Assembly: GCA_024220505.1 (NCBI GenBank) | Contig: JAKZZE010000032.1 | Location: 275,001 to 339,000 of the forward strand | Direction: 5' to 3' | DNA from: Rhizopus arrhizus | Taxonomy: Eukaryota; Mucoromycota; Mucoromycetes; Mucorales; Rhizopodaceae | DNA: 64,000 nucleotides | In this document: piece by piece, positions 11,138 through 22,815 of the stretch | How positions within the stretch are numbered: the first letter of the stretch is position 1 | How the letters are laid out: each line of letters begins with the position of its first letter | The notes under the pieces: model-generated | What the model was told of the DNA's origin: nothing | Databases searched by the model: none | What the model saw: the letters and a program-made list of their open reading frames with translations, nothing else | Position numbers and translations under genes: made by a program

Positions 11138-14079
11138 ATGGCTAAAGTTGCTCCTCCTCCTTCTCTTGACTTCAGCATCACGGCTGAACAAGTAGCCCAA
11201 ATTACAGAAGAGATTATTGCTACCGAGCTTGCTGTCAATGACCAAATTGCTTCCTTAAAACCTGAAGAACAGACCTATGAAAACATTGTTGTTCCTTTAG
11301 CCCGTGTTTCAAACGAATTGGCTGGTAAACAAAAGACGTATTTTTTATTGTAAATGCTTATACTTTGTATAGGCAAGACTCAGTTGGTAAGTTCTCTTTC
11401 TCAAATTTCTCCTGACGCGGCTATTCGTGAAGCCTCTGTTGCAGCAGAGACCAAGGTTGATCAATTCTACATTGAACAAAGCATGCGTCACGATATTTAT
11501 ACTGTCGTTCAAGGCTATATTGCCAAAACTGACTTGAGCACTTTGGATCCTGAAGATGCTCGTTTGCTTGAAAAGATAGAACAATCCTTCCGTCGTAACG
11601 GTCTTCATCTTCCTCAAGAAAAGCGAGATGAGTTGAAAGAGCTGCGTAAACGTCTAAGTGAAGTTTGTATCGAGTTTAACAAGAATTGGGCTCGTGAGAG
11701 TAGCAGTAAGTTCTAAAAAATATTGGGGTTCCTTCTCGTTTATTAATTCAGAAAACACTTTTTTCTGTAGCTATTAAGTTTACAAAAGTAACATTACAAT
11801 GAACTTTCAATTTTTTTCTAGGTCTAAAAAAATTTTAATAGGATGAATTAGAAGGACTCGACAATGACTTTTTAGGTAACTAACGATAGAAAAAGCGCCA
11901 GCGTTCTCCTAATTACATGTATCCTACCAGGTGGATTACAACAGACAGAAGAAGATGGCGTTACTAAATATATTTTAACAATGAAGTAAGTTTGTCTAAA
12001 GAAAACATTTATACATTTTCTTAAATTTATCTTCTTGATAGGTATCCTGGTAAGTCAATTTTCTTCTTATTTTGCATATTGTGAAACTCAACGCGATGTT
12101 GTACCTACATGTTTTATATAGACTATTTTCCAGGTTTGTTCTATATTTCCTTTTAAAGAAATTCTCTAATGTTTGATGCATAGTCATCAAGTTGTGTAAA
12201 AATGAAAACACGAGAAAGCTTTACACCATTGCCTATAATTCTCGTAACCCAGAAAACGTTGTTTTATTGGAACAAGCCATCAAGCTTCGTAAACAAGCTG
12301 CTAAACTGCTGGGCTTTAAAAACCATGCTGCCTTTAATCTTGACATCAAGATGGCAAAGACAGTAGAAGCCGTCGATATTGTAAGCACTCATTCATTATA
12401 TTAAAAAGGGAGTTTTTAATTATATAATGTAGTTTTTGAATGACTTGGTTAAAAAGTTGCAAGCACCTGGTGAAAAAGAAATCGAACGCCTCAAGCAACT
12501 CAAGAAGGTAAGTTGGCCCATTTATTGAAAAAGAGTGAAGGCTCACATAGATATTTTAGAATGAGAAAAAAGATCGTGGGGAAGAATATGATGGAGAGCT
12601 TAATAGCTGGGACACAAGTTATTATGAACGCATGTTACTTGGCACTGAATATGCTGTAGATCAAGAAGAAATCAAAAAATACTTTAGCTTGGAAAGTACC
12701 ATTAAAAGTAAGTACCTCATTCTATACGACAAAACACGTGATATTTACCTTAGTCTAGAAATGTTGGACATTTATGAAAAGGTCTTGGGTCTTCATTTTG
12801 TCAAGGTGCCTGCTGAAAAGGCAGTTGTTTGGCACCCAGATGTTCAATTATACGAATGCTGGGATGCAGTTGAAGACAAGAGCTTCTCTGGTTACATGTA
12901 CCTTGATTTGTTCCCTCGCGATAATAAATGTAAACAGTTCTCAACCCTCTTTATACACAAAAAAAAACTTATTACCTTTTGTATAGATCCTCATGCTGCT
13001 TGCTTTCCTATCCAGCCTTCTTATATTGCACAAAATAGTGAACGTATTGCTCCTATTGCTGCCATGGTTGCTAACTTCACTAAGCCGTAAAATTAAGATT
13101 TTGATCGATGAGTTATTATTAACTTTTAATGTGTAGTACTGCTGACAAGCCTTCGTTATTGAAACACGATGAAGTTGTTACCTTGTTCCATGAATTAGGA
13201 CACGTTATGCATCATTTGTGTAGTCGAACAAAGTATGCCAGATTCCATGGTACTTCTGTTGAAGGTGACTTTGTAGAAGCTCCCTCTCAAGTAAATCAAT
13301 CTGACCTCATAAAATTACGTGTGTGACTGACTTTTTCAATAGATGTTGGAAAACTGGTGTTATGATCCTAAATCGCTTAAATACCTTAGTGCTCATTTTG
13401 AAACAGGCGAACCTATTTCAGATGACATTATTCAACGTATTGTAAAGGCCAAGAATGTTGATGCTGCTATACTTAACTTGCGTCAATTATTCTTTGGTAT
13501 CTATGACATGACACTTCATACATCTGAAGGTAAAAAGTATATAAGATAGGTATGCAGATATTAAACATTGTTTAGAGGAAAATATTGATACAAGCAAGCT
13601 TTATAATGATCTTCGTAAAAAGATTACGTTAATTAACGCTCCTGAGGTAAAATAGTATATATTTTGATATAGAAAAGGGTGTTTACTGTTTACATATAGA
13701 ATACATTTGGACAAGCCGCATTTGGGTAAGTGAAAAATTAAAGAAAAGAAGGAAGTAATCTTGACGTGTACTGTATAGCCATTTAATGGGTGGATATGAT
13801 GCTGGCTACTATGGCTACCTGTGGTCCAAGGTATTTTCAAGTGACATGTACTATAGCAAATTTGAAAAGAACACCCTTTCTCCCGAAACTGGTTACTTGT
13901 ACCGTAAAGAAATCCTTGAGAAAGGAAGTAGCAGGTAGATATAATATTTTCGATATACTCTAGATAGCATACACTTAACTTTTATATAAAAAAGGGACGG
14001 CATGGACTCTCTCAAGGCATTCCTTGGCCGTGAGCCTTCATCTGAAGCCTTTATGAGAGAAGATATTGGTGCTTGTTAA
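11138..14079 (+). CDS. PRD1: M3-family oligopeptidase (saccharolysin / thimet oligopeptidase type)
   Basis: This long multi-exon gene encodes a zinc metallopeptidase that cleaves short peptides. The catalytic HEXXH motif is visible in [12 protein letters not shown] (about 13180-13220), and the downstream third-ligand region is EAPSQ joined across an intron to MLENW. Other family segments are [37 protein letters not shown] and the terminal [16 protein letters not shown]. The N terminus ([18 protein letters not shown]) has no obvious mitochondrial presequence, so a cytosolic saccharolysin or thimet-like enzyme is more likely than the mitochondrial intermediate peptidase. At least ten short introns are needed, two of them around tiny exons at about 11855-12140. 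The start ATG is at 11138-11140. Confidence 0.9.
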
Positions 14080-14173
14080 GGAAAAAAAAATAAAATTCAG
14101 GGTTCTCCTAAAAAAGAAAAAATTCATTTCCTTTTTCTATCTTCTTTTTTCTTGGCTTCTTTTTTTAAAATCA

Positions 14174-15500
14174 ATGGACGATACCCTCTTACCCATTACT
14201 TTTAGACCTATTGTATTATTCTCAATAGGTCTTTGGGGATGGGCACTCGATCTTTGCATCTTGGCTAACTGCAACATTGACTCACACTCTATTTTACAAA
14301 TTCAACAAGACGAAAAGCATTCTCCTTTATATACTCCCATTTTCTATTTTTCTGGCATCCTGTCCATCATCACTGGAGCATGGCTCTTTATTTATTATTA
14401 TTCATACACGCCTTCAACTGCCTTGGTACCCTATGTGTTGGCACTTGGACTATTATTTTGGCCAGGTGAATCACTTTATAAAAAAGATCGCATACGTTTT
14501 ATTAGGTAGGCCTTTTTTCAAAAGAGTATTTATTCATATACAATTAACATGCGTAATAGATTGTTGAAGAGAACATTTCTTTCTGGAATACATGCGCCTG
14601 TATTTTTCTCAGATATTATATTAGCGGATATGTTGACAAGTGTATCCAATGTATTTGGTGATTCATTTATGGCGACATGTGTCATGTTGACTGGCCAACC
14701 TTTGTCTTATTTTATGGACAATACGGATAATATTTACTATAAAGATATTATTGTGCCTTTTATAATATGGTTTGTATAGCGTATTACCTATTATTATTTG
14801 TTGATCTAACATACACTATTGCAGTTTACCTTACTTGATTCGATTAAAGCAATGTATTGCAGAATATTTAGATTCAAAAGAGCAGAGACACATTTATAAT
14901 GCATTAAAGTATGCTTCTTCAATACCAGTCATCATCTTCTCAGCCATCCAAAAGAAAGCAAATATTTATATTTTAGAGTCAGGGCAAGTGCCTAATTCGT
15001 GGTATTTAAATGAAATACATGTATTTCGATTTTGGTACGTGAAAAAAAGCATACAAATGAAGATATATTGATTGCATAATACATGTAGGGTTATTTTCAT
15101 ATTTATTAATTCAATGTATTCATTTTGGTGGGATATATCAATGGACTGGAATTTGATTACCATCAACACTCAATCACAAACAGTCCACATCCGTCGTCAA
15201 CTTTATTTTTCACAACCCATTTATTATATACTCGCTGTGTTTATCGATTTCTTACTAAGAATCACTTGGAGTTTTAAACTTTCTTCACATCTCCTGATTC
15301 GACAACTGGATGCATCCATCTTTTTATTGGAATTAATGGAGGTCTTTAGAAGATGGGTTTGGGTCATGTTTAGAATGGAAAATGAATGGGTTAAAAAGGT
15401 TTATAGTTCATTACCAAATACGTTGAGGTTGGATCGGTTAGATAGAAAGAGCGCATCAGGTTTATTATCTCCTATTGTGGAAGAAGAAGATCTACTGTAA
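14174..15500 (+). CDS. EXS-domain membrane protein, ERD1-like
   Basis: This four-exon gene encodes roughly 390 residues with many hydrophobic segments and the EXS-type fold found in ERD1, SYG1 and XPR1. It lacks the N-terminal SPX domain, which matches ERD1, a Golgi protein needed for retention of luminal ER and Golgi proteins. Family-like segments are the N-terminal FRPIVLFSIGLWGWALDL, FFSDIILADMLTS, WWDISMDWNLI, and the C-terminal LLELMEVFRRWVWVMFRMENEW. Introns fall at about 14507-14570, 14772-14824 and 15035-15088. The ATG at 14174-14176 opens the frame. Only about 95 bases separate it from the upstream peptidase stop. Confidence 0.85.
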
Positions 15501-15860
15501 GTTTCTTCTTCTGTTTAGCATAGAATAAAAAAATACATACAATAATAATGTCTTTATACATTTTTACATTAAAAATAGTGTGTTTTGATACGTATAAATA
15601 GAAGAGGGGAATTATTTACAATTATGAAAATGCATACATTTGTATAGGCCCATTCTCAAGTGAACCCTTTAAAAATTCAAGGGTCCACTGATTGTAGGAC
15701 AGAAAAAAGAGCGTGATTCGTATAGACCTTAACAAAGAAAAATAAATTTAATCTTTAACAATACTAGATGATTTAGTGCTTTGCTTTTCTTCTAAAAAAA
15801 AGGCCGAGAAAGAAAGAAAGAAAAAGACATTATACTGTGCAATTGCTTTTTATTTAAAAA
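15501..15860. other. Short convergent intergenic region
   Basis: This spacer holds the 3' ends of the plus-strand EXS gene and the minus-strand cysteine-rich gene. It is A/T-rich with a GAAA-type run at 15806-15830. No further feature was seen. Confidence 0.4.
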
Positions 15861-16091
15861 CTATTTACACTTGTATTTTCCACCAATAGAAGTACAGCAT
15901 TCTTCATACTTTTTATAAATAGGGCCACGACCAGGAATTTCGCATACATTTCCATCATCCATTTTTCCTTTGACAACATCACAACATCCGTAATCGTACT
16001 TAGGTCTAAAGCAACTGCAAATCCAATGGTCTTGAGCAGAGACACTCAAGGCAAGCATCATCATCATCATAAATACGACTATAAACTTCAT
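15861..16091 (-). CDS. Small secreted cysteine-rich protein (76 residues, 8 Cys)
   Basis: A single-exon frame starts at the ATG at 16089-16091. Residues 1-19 form a signal peptide with a run of five methionines (MKFIVVFMMMMMLALSVSA), probably cut before Gln20. The mature part of 57 residues has eight cysteines at 25, 27, 36, 37, 50, 65, 66 and 75, an even number that suggests four disulfides. A TATA-like element (GTATAAATAC, minus strand, about 16129-16140) lies 40-50 bases upstream. I do not recognise the family. The pattern C-X1-C-X8-CC-X12-C-X14-CC-X8-C may help find relatives. The role could be an extracellular antimicrobial or effector-like peptide, but this is a guess. Confidence 0.75.
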   Translation of the reverse strand: MKFIVVFMMMMMLALSVSAQDHWICSCFRPKYDYGCCDVVKGKMDDGNVCEIPGRGPIYKKYEECCTSIGGKYKCK

Positions 16092-16125
16092 TTTTGTTTG
16101 ATAAGCATTTAAATGAGAATTATGG

Positions 16126-16141
16126 CAAGTATTTATACTTT
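16126..16141 (-). promoter_or_regulatory. TATA-like element of the cysteine-rich protein gene
   Basis: The minus strand reads AAGTATAAATACTT about 40-50 bases before the ATG, a TATA box match in a suitable place. It is assigned only by sequence and position. Confidence 0.45.
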
Positions 16142-18560
16142 TCCTTAGAAAAAAAAATGATGTAAGATTATGTGATGGGAGAGAAAATAAAGTTTTGCAT
16201 ACTAAAAGAGAACTGATGATCAGCGTATACGCTGTTTCACACGATTGAAATATGTATTTAATAAATATCATAGAATACAAAGCTGCTTTTTCCATATTAA
16301 ATACATCTTTCTTTTGCATTTCCTCAGATATAGTTTATCGCTTATACAATACAGTTATTATACTCTAGTTATTTTTTATATTCTTTTTCTTTTATGTTGT
16401 AAGATAAGATTATTGCAAATCATGCATGTCTATTATTAGAATTGAAAGATCTTAGTTTGGTGCTTGAACCTTTGCTGAGCTTTTAGGTGTAGCATTGGTA
16501 ATATTATAAGCTGAGCAATTTAGACTTGTTATTATAAATAAATCATGCAAATAATCAAATAAATGAATCGGGAACCATGTACAACATTTATGAGCACATC
16601 GCACTCACACTATTTTTATTTCGAAAGTAATGAGGCATATAAACACTCTTAGGTTTTATTCCTTATGAAAAACGAATAAAATAGAACATGCAATAAAAAT
16701 ATTAAACTACACTCTTTTTATTCTTTTTTCATTCTTTTTTACCTATTTTCTCTCAAGAGAGAGAATTAAGACGACACATTATTTTTAGATCGTGAGACTT
16801 ATTCTGTATTTTCGTATAGCATATTTCTTAACAATTAAACCTATTATAGAATATAGCCATATTTAGTTATAAAAAGGGTTTATCAGCAGGTACTAAAGAG
16901 ATGAAGAGCGTATTAACCAAAAAGAAAGCATATGAAAACAACAGGCATTTGTTCATTTTATGAAAATATGTGTGTGTATATTTTTTAAAAAAGTGCATTA
17001 AGCAAACAATCAATGACTGTCATACTACATATAAAAATAAATGGTTATTATATAATCTGTTCAATGCGAATTTTCTTTAGCTTATACCTTGTGTTTACAA
17101 AGCGCTTGCTATAAGCTAACAATAAATAATAATTTTAATCAATTGACTTTTACAAAGTTATAAAAAGCTAAGCATCATATATATAATGACAAAAGGTCTA
17201 TCAAATGTAAACCAGGTAGAAGGAAAACAAAGAATGGCTCGAAATTTAGAAGTTGTTATAATGTCAGGGCTTGTATTTTGTTAACAGAAAATGTTAATAA
17301 ACAATAATGTTTTAATAGAGCCAAAAAATGAGATGAATTTATTTAATAATTTATGTATTTAGAAAAAGAGTTTTAGATAGAATATAATATAGCAACAAAG
17401 ATAAACACTGTTAAAACTTGTTATCGCTTTATTTAGCCAATATATAGCTAAGATTACATTTCCTCTATATGTAAAAAGTGGGAGTATCTATCGACATGAT
17501 ATGTATAAAGAATTAGAGTCGATAATTACTGTTTCTAATTATTCTTGTAGCCTGTTTCTAGCTTGTATTGTCAGTATGTTATTGGGATGGTTTCAGACAA
17601 CTCTGGATATAGGAATATTAAAAAAGATGATATGGATAAATATAAGGGCCTTTCAGCTCCGTGGTTGAATATCATTGTTATAATAATATCTCATTCAGGA
17701 TAAATATTTCCATGACTAATTGTGTTATCTCGTAAGAATAAAAAAGACTATAAAATTCAACGAGACTTAAAAAAGTTATATTTTTATTTAATATTATTGT
17801 ATCTAGTATTTACATTCTTTTCATGAAGATTCAATTAAATCCTTTTCAAGATACTTTAATTAATTATAGCTGTAGATCTAGCATGAATAAACTTTAGTAT
17901 GAAGACCTGTTCCTGGTTATGCAAGTGGACTGTTTATAATTATTTAAGTAGATCTTTTTTTCATTTATGTCTCATTGCATCAGGAGCTATATTAAAACAA
18001 CTTGTATTGAGTTAAAGGAGTGGAATTAGTTATGACCGAATAATAGGGAAAAGACTGTAATAAATCTTTGTAAAGCATTCACTACTCTGATTTCTTATAA
18101 ATTGAATATGAATCATGTTTAAAGTATGTTGGGATACGACAATAAATATAAGTCTTAATACAAGATCATAATTAAATAAAATAAAAATATAAGTTTATTT
18201 AAATAAGATCATACAATCAATTCCAATTAAACATATTCTTTTAGAATATGTTTTGTATTAATGAGAATTCTTTGATAAGAAGAAATATCAACTAAAATAA
18301 CAAGATTCAATCCAATATCAGGAATATTGCTAATCTTTCACATAATTGAAATAACGCGTAAAATAACCTTATTCAAATCAGTGAGGAATTCCCAGAATAA
18401 AAGATAATCTATGACAGACATACAAAAGAACAAATGAAAAGTTTTCATAATCATAATTACAGATGACACTTGCTAAAGTACCTGAATATTAGAAGAACGC
18501 TTACAATAGAAGATATCAAGCCACTCACTCAATAAGATATAAATACCTGTCTTCAATTAG
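16142..18560. other. Gene-poor AT-rich stretch, nothing coding seen
   Basis: No open frame of convincing length or composition was found on either strand. A perfect 14-base palindrome CAGCGTATACGCTG sits at 16221-16234. The rest is low-GC sequence with many short A/T runs. No tRNA, snRNA or transposon ends were recognised. Confidence 0.5.
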
Positions 18561-18563
18561 AAT

Positions 18564-18783
18564 AATTTTTACTTTAACTTAAACTGAAATAAAGATCAGT
18601 CTCAAAAAGTACACAAACTGTTTCTTTATTTTTGTTTCTATCTTTTCCTCAATTACTTTTACCATTATACAACAATTTTTACTTTAGCTTAAACTAAAAT
18701 AAAGATAAGCCTCAAAAATATCCAAACTGTTTCTTGTTCTTTGCTTTTATCTTTTCTTAAGTCATTATTACCATTATACAACA
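18564..18783 (+). repeat. Tandem duplication, two diverged units of 110 bp
   Basis: Unit one (18564-18673) and unit two (18674-18783) share the same order of words: AATTTTTACTTTA, CTTAAACT, AAATAAAGAT, CTCAAAAA, AAACTGTTTCTT, TATCTTTTC and ACCATTATACAACAA. They differ by scattered substitutions and a few indels. The period is 110 bases. The units do not code for protein and have no recognised function. Confidence 0.8.
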
Positions 18784-19672
18784 ATTATAAGAAATACGAG
18801 AGAAAAAAATGGTCAAAAATTTTGTGTATTTGATCTTATAATTTTTATATGTTAAAATTCATGTGAATTACGCGGTAGTTTAGACTATGAAAGTGAAGGA
18901 CTTGCGGGTAGTTAAGAAATAAGGAAAACCGTTAACCAAGAAGCCGGTAAGTGTTCGTTTGTTAGATTTTAGGAATACCAAAGAAAACAGCAGTTCACCA
19001 GAGAAAATAACCCTGTCTATCCAGACAGAAAACCAAAGACAAAAAATTAGGCCTTCGAAAAAAGGTATCGTTTATTGATTCGCATAAGTTATTCTTTTAT
19101 ACATTGTTGAAAATAAACTAAATTAACAAATGATATCAAACATAACACAATTGAAGGAAATGATGTAAATGGGAATGAGTGAATATAAACTAAACTTTGT
19201 GGCATAAGGAGATTTAGAACAATATAAACTATTTTAGCGTCAAACATGTCAGGGAAATACTAGAATAAAAATGGTAAATCAAAGGAAAGAAATTTACGCT
19301 TTGAGCAATGATCAATGTTGTTGAAGCTCCGCCGAGACAACACCGAAATCAAACCCAGATTTCTTACACCCCGTCATCGACTCGCTACCGACCCCCCAGG
19401 TCACCAACAGACATCTTTCATTTTCTCGAATTTCTTTCACATTGACTTTACTCATTCCATTCGGCCATGACCAAGTTGAGCTAGACCCAAAAAGAAGACG
19501 ACCCAAAGCTTCACCTCTTTAAGGCGAGTATTACTGCACCAAAAAGGAACTAGTTTAGTTATCCAGAACTTCTTTAAAAAGAACTAAAAATTTTGCCACA
19601 CAAATCGAGTTTATTATCTCACATTTCCGGGTACTGTCATTCACGTGTAAGCCGTGATAGTATAGACGAAAA
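18784..19672. other. No gene seen
   Basis: AT-rich spacer. A minus-strand frame at 19312-19506 (64 codons) is open but has no recognised motif. A 15-base tRNA-His fragment lies at 19651-19665. Confidence 0.4.
19651..19665 (+). other. 5' fragment of tRNA-His (15 nt)
   Basis: The sequence GCCGTGATAGTATAG is identical to the first 15 bases of the tRNA-His gene at 24162. It is followed by unrelated sequence and a T run where minus-strand LINE debris begins. It is too short to be functional. Insertion into, or copying of, a tRNA gene is possible. Confidence 0.5.
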
Positions 19673-20260
19673 TTTTTTTTTTTATTAATATATATAAGGA
19701 GTATATTGACAAGCGATAAATATCATGATAGTCATACTCAAGAAACAAAAGAGAAGAGACAAGAAACAAAAAACACTCGCAGAGCACACAAGAGCGAAAA
19801 AAAGGAAAGAGAAAAGGCCAATGGAAGCGCTAACTACTGAGCAACTCGTCAACACCATGGTCTCCTCCGCATCGTGCACTAAAATGGTTTGGCAGTGGGA
19901 GGTAGAAGCCAGAGGGTGGATCAGAGCGCTTGTCATTATGGAACAGTAGCAGCAGAGGACTTGTCAATCCAGACTTGACCTGGCAGAGAAGACGAGTTGT
20001 ACTCGATGTCAGGATGACAGATCTTGTCAAAGTGACAGAGGATCTGACAAAGAGCGGACCAGAAAGGCGGACACCGAGCAAAAGCAGAGACAGGAAGCAA
20101 GTTCAAGACATAGTCTATGTGGTGACCCACATAGTCTGGCGGTGGAGCAGGCAGACAGCACCAAAGAGCAGAAGGAACCAAGGTACAGACCATGAGATGG
20201 GAACGAGAAGTATCGTCAAGACCACAGGAACAGGGAGCAGGCTCACTGCACATAATTGTT
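19673..20260 (-). mobile_element. Probable LINE 3'-terminal fragment
   Basis: A minus-strand frame (19936-20253) contains CSCGLDDTSRSHLMVC followed by ALWC, which resembles the cysteine-histidine motif that ends many LINE reverse transcriptases (HX4C is usual; here the last spacing is three). A T run at 19673-19684 on the plus strand equals a poly(A) tail in the element's direction. The GC content is higher than in the neighbours, as expected for a foreign insert. The rest is out of frame. The call is tentative. Confidence 0.5.
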
Positions 20261-20820
20261 ATTTACAAAGTATGATAGCCCTCAGATATACCTCAGTTAA
20301 TCGGGATTTATCATATTTAATGCAGCGTTATTGCAGTATGCCAAGTTGAACCAGTTTACGTTGAATGTTAACTATTTCAGTGCGATAACCAAGTATCACT
20401 GTTTGGCAACGCGCCGCTTCATTATTCTTTTAACGATGAAACACAAGCATGATGCCTTTCTATTGGACCTTACATGCTTGCGTTTCTCTTTAATACCACT
20501 TCTTTATTGGCTTGTTACCTTTTCCTAATGCTTCCTTATTCGTCTGTTGCTCTTTAACAATGCTTCCTTATTGGCTTATTATGGCTATATTTAGCTTTGG
20601 ATGATTTATATTGGGAAATAAAATAGGCTTAAAACACGGTATTATTGGTCAAAAATGTAGTTTTATTCATTTATTTTTGGGCTTTATTGCCATATTGATT
20701 ATATATTATTGGTTCATTCCAGTATTACAAAAGGGTAGGGGAAGGAGGGAAAGCGAGCAGGGGATCCATGGAAACGATTAAATATAAAAATTTAAACGGT
20801 AGATGCAAAAAAAAAGGAAA
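20261..20820. other. No gene seen
   Basis: Contains a small local duplication (AATGCTTCCTTATT near 20527 and again near 20559). No coding or RNA feature was recognised. Confidence 0.35.
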
Positions 20821-20830
20821 ATACACTTAC

Positions 20831-21290
20831 CTTGACCATAGAAGCAGCAAACAAAAGAGCGTAGTAAATAAAACCCATAAAGAAAAGCGCGCCAGTAGTA
20901 AAAAGGATCCAAAGCTATAGGAGGTTATAGACAACATGGAACAACAGAAGCCAAAGCATCTAAAATTGTATAAAATAAAATATTAATAAAAGTAAACCAT
21001 GATATACTTGATTTATTTACCTTAAAGCTCTTTTACTAACAAAACAGGATGCCAAGACATCCATAAAGCTTCAGCCACGAACTAAAGGAATCTAATTTTA
21101 CTTTTAATAAAGATTACTGAAAGATATGAATGTATTTACCTTTTGAGCAGATATACAAACTAAAGGAACTACAGCAGCCATGGATACATGTATGAATGTC
21201 TACTACAGCATGTTAGAACTAAAGTTTTCTTTTTTTCTTTTTCTTTTTCTTTTTTTTTTTTTACTTACCTTGCGATAACCGGAGCGATGT
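20831..21290 (-). other. Possible unresolved multi-exon gene or gene remnant
   Basis: On the minus strand four AAG|GTAA(A/G)-type donor sites stand about 100-190 bases apart (plus-strand TTACCTT at about 20828, 21018, 21137 and 21272). Plausible acceptors lie between them. One inferred exon reads a hydrophobic stretch (TTGALFFMGFIYYALLFAA), suggesting a small membrane protein. I could not join all exons without a stop, because the exon at about 21025-21090 is closed in most frames. It may be a pseudogene, a gene with splice sites I misplace, or a non-coding spliced transcript. Confidence 0.25.
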
Positions 21291-21475
21291 TGAAAAAGGA
21301 AATTGCTGAACAGAAAGAAAAAAAAGGAACAAAATTTCGAAAAGGAAATCTTTTTATATTTTTTTTTTTTGCTATACTAAGACTGAGTTTCATTGTAAAC
21401 TCGATGATATTTAAGAAAGATTCAATTTTGATGCCAAGCTCACTTATCTTTATTTCAAATTACCCTTATAACAAT

Positions 21476-22815
21476 ATGTCTGATCGTGGTATTCAATTCA
21501 ACCCTGCTCCTGCCAATGCTCGTGGCTCTAACTTTGTTGGGCAACCAATCGCTGTTCCTTCTCGTGATGTTGCTCCTGAGCTTGCTTCAAGCGATGCCAT
21601 TCCTGATAGCTTTGCCTATCCTAGGCCTGGCTTTCCTCCCATGACTCATGTTCAGAAGCGAATGCGTGAAGCCGAAGACATGGAGACTGATGAAGTATCT
21701 CTTTCTTTTTCCATTTATATGGAGCTAAGAAAAGAAAATGATGGTTTGAAAGAGATGCTTCGAAAAGAGCAAGAGGAAAAGCGGGCCTTGCAAGTAGCAT
21801 ACAGCAAGCTCAAAGAAGCATACGATGAGCTTGAAGCAGAATCAGGCAAAGGCGCAAAGCCGATTGCTACTGCTGTCAAAGTAAGAACATTAAAATTCAA
21901 TTTTAAACAAATATACTAATCGCTTTTCTCTGAAATATAGGATGCTGTGAGAAATCACTACAACAACCTACCCCAGACATCTCAATATGTTCTTGAAAAG
22001 CCTCTGAAGTCTGCTGAAAATCAAAGAGTATTTAAATTACTGCAGGATTATGTGAATAGCCATTATTCATTTAAAAATACCAACAACCGCGATTTGCGCA
22101 AGTACCTCGAGCGCCAATATTATACAAAGAAGGCGGGAATATCCACGGGTGAGGAGGAAGATCCAGTTGAAGAATTCATAAGAAAACGAAAAGCAGCAAA
22201 AGTCACCCGTAGAAGCGCTGTAAGTGCCACATAAAATATTGTAATCGCATAACTAACTTTGTTTTTTAGAAAACAAGAGCTCGTAAGGCTATATACGAGC
22301 AGTACAAGGATCAAGGCGTTTACGAAAGTTATCCAAACTGTGAGTATTTGCTTCAACAGCAATACATGTCTGAAGAAGAAGACATGTACAACAATGATAC
22401 AATCGACAAGGTGGAGGAAATTCTTCTGGAGCAAAATCCAGATAGAATAACTTCTTTTACTGAAAAGGAACGCATGTCTGTCTTGTGTAAGGAAACAGTT
22501 GATTATTTTGAAGTTCGCGTACCAAAGTACAGATCACCTGCAGTAAGTCTGATTAATATCTCTTTAAGCGTAATCAACTAATTATCCAATATTCAGTGTA
22601 CCGAATTTTTTAAGCTGTTGGATGATCAGATAGCAAGTGACAAGGCAAAGAGGCAAAGAACTGGAAATAGCAGCATCCAATTTCTTCCTCGTATACAAAG
22701 AAAATGCTCGTTGCCTGTTCCTGACTTCATCAAAAAAGAAAATATAACTGAAGAGAGTATCGCTTGGGCTTTTGGTGGTGAAATAGAGTTGGATGAAATC
22801 AACTTGCTGCTTTAA
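21476..22815 (+). CDS. Unrecognised coiled-coil protein
   Basis: This gene has four exons (about 21476-21880, 21942-22219, 22270-22541, 22597-22815) and encodes roughly 390 residues. The N terminus (MSDRGIQFNPAPANARG) is disordered. A coiled coil follows (about residues 80-130, rich in Glu, Lys and Leu), then a charged region with RDLRKYLERQYY and RKRKAAKVTRRSA, and a final part with CTEFFKLLDDQIASDKAK and EESIAWAFGGE. No enzymatic motif is seen. Splice sites are standard. The ATG at 21476-21478 follows a typical T-rich leader. A nuclear or DNA-associated role is possible from the basic patch, but this is inference. Confidence 0.7.
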
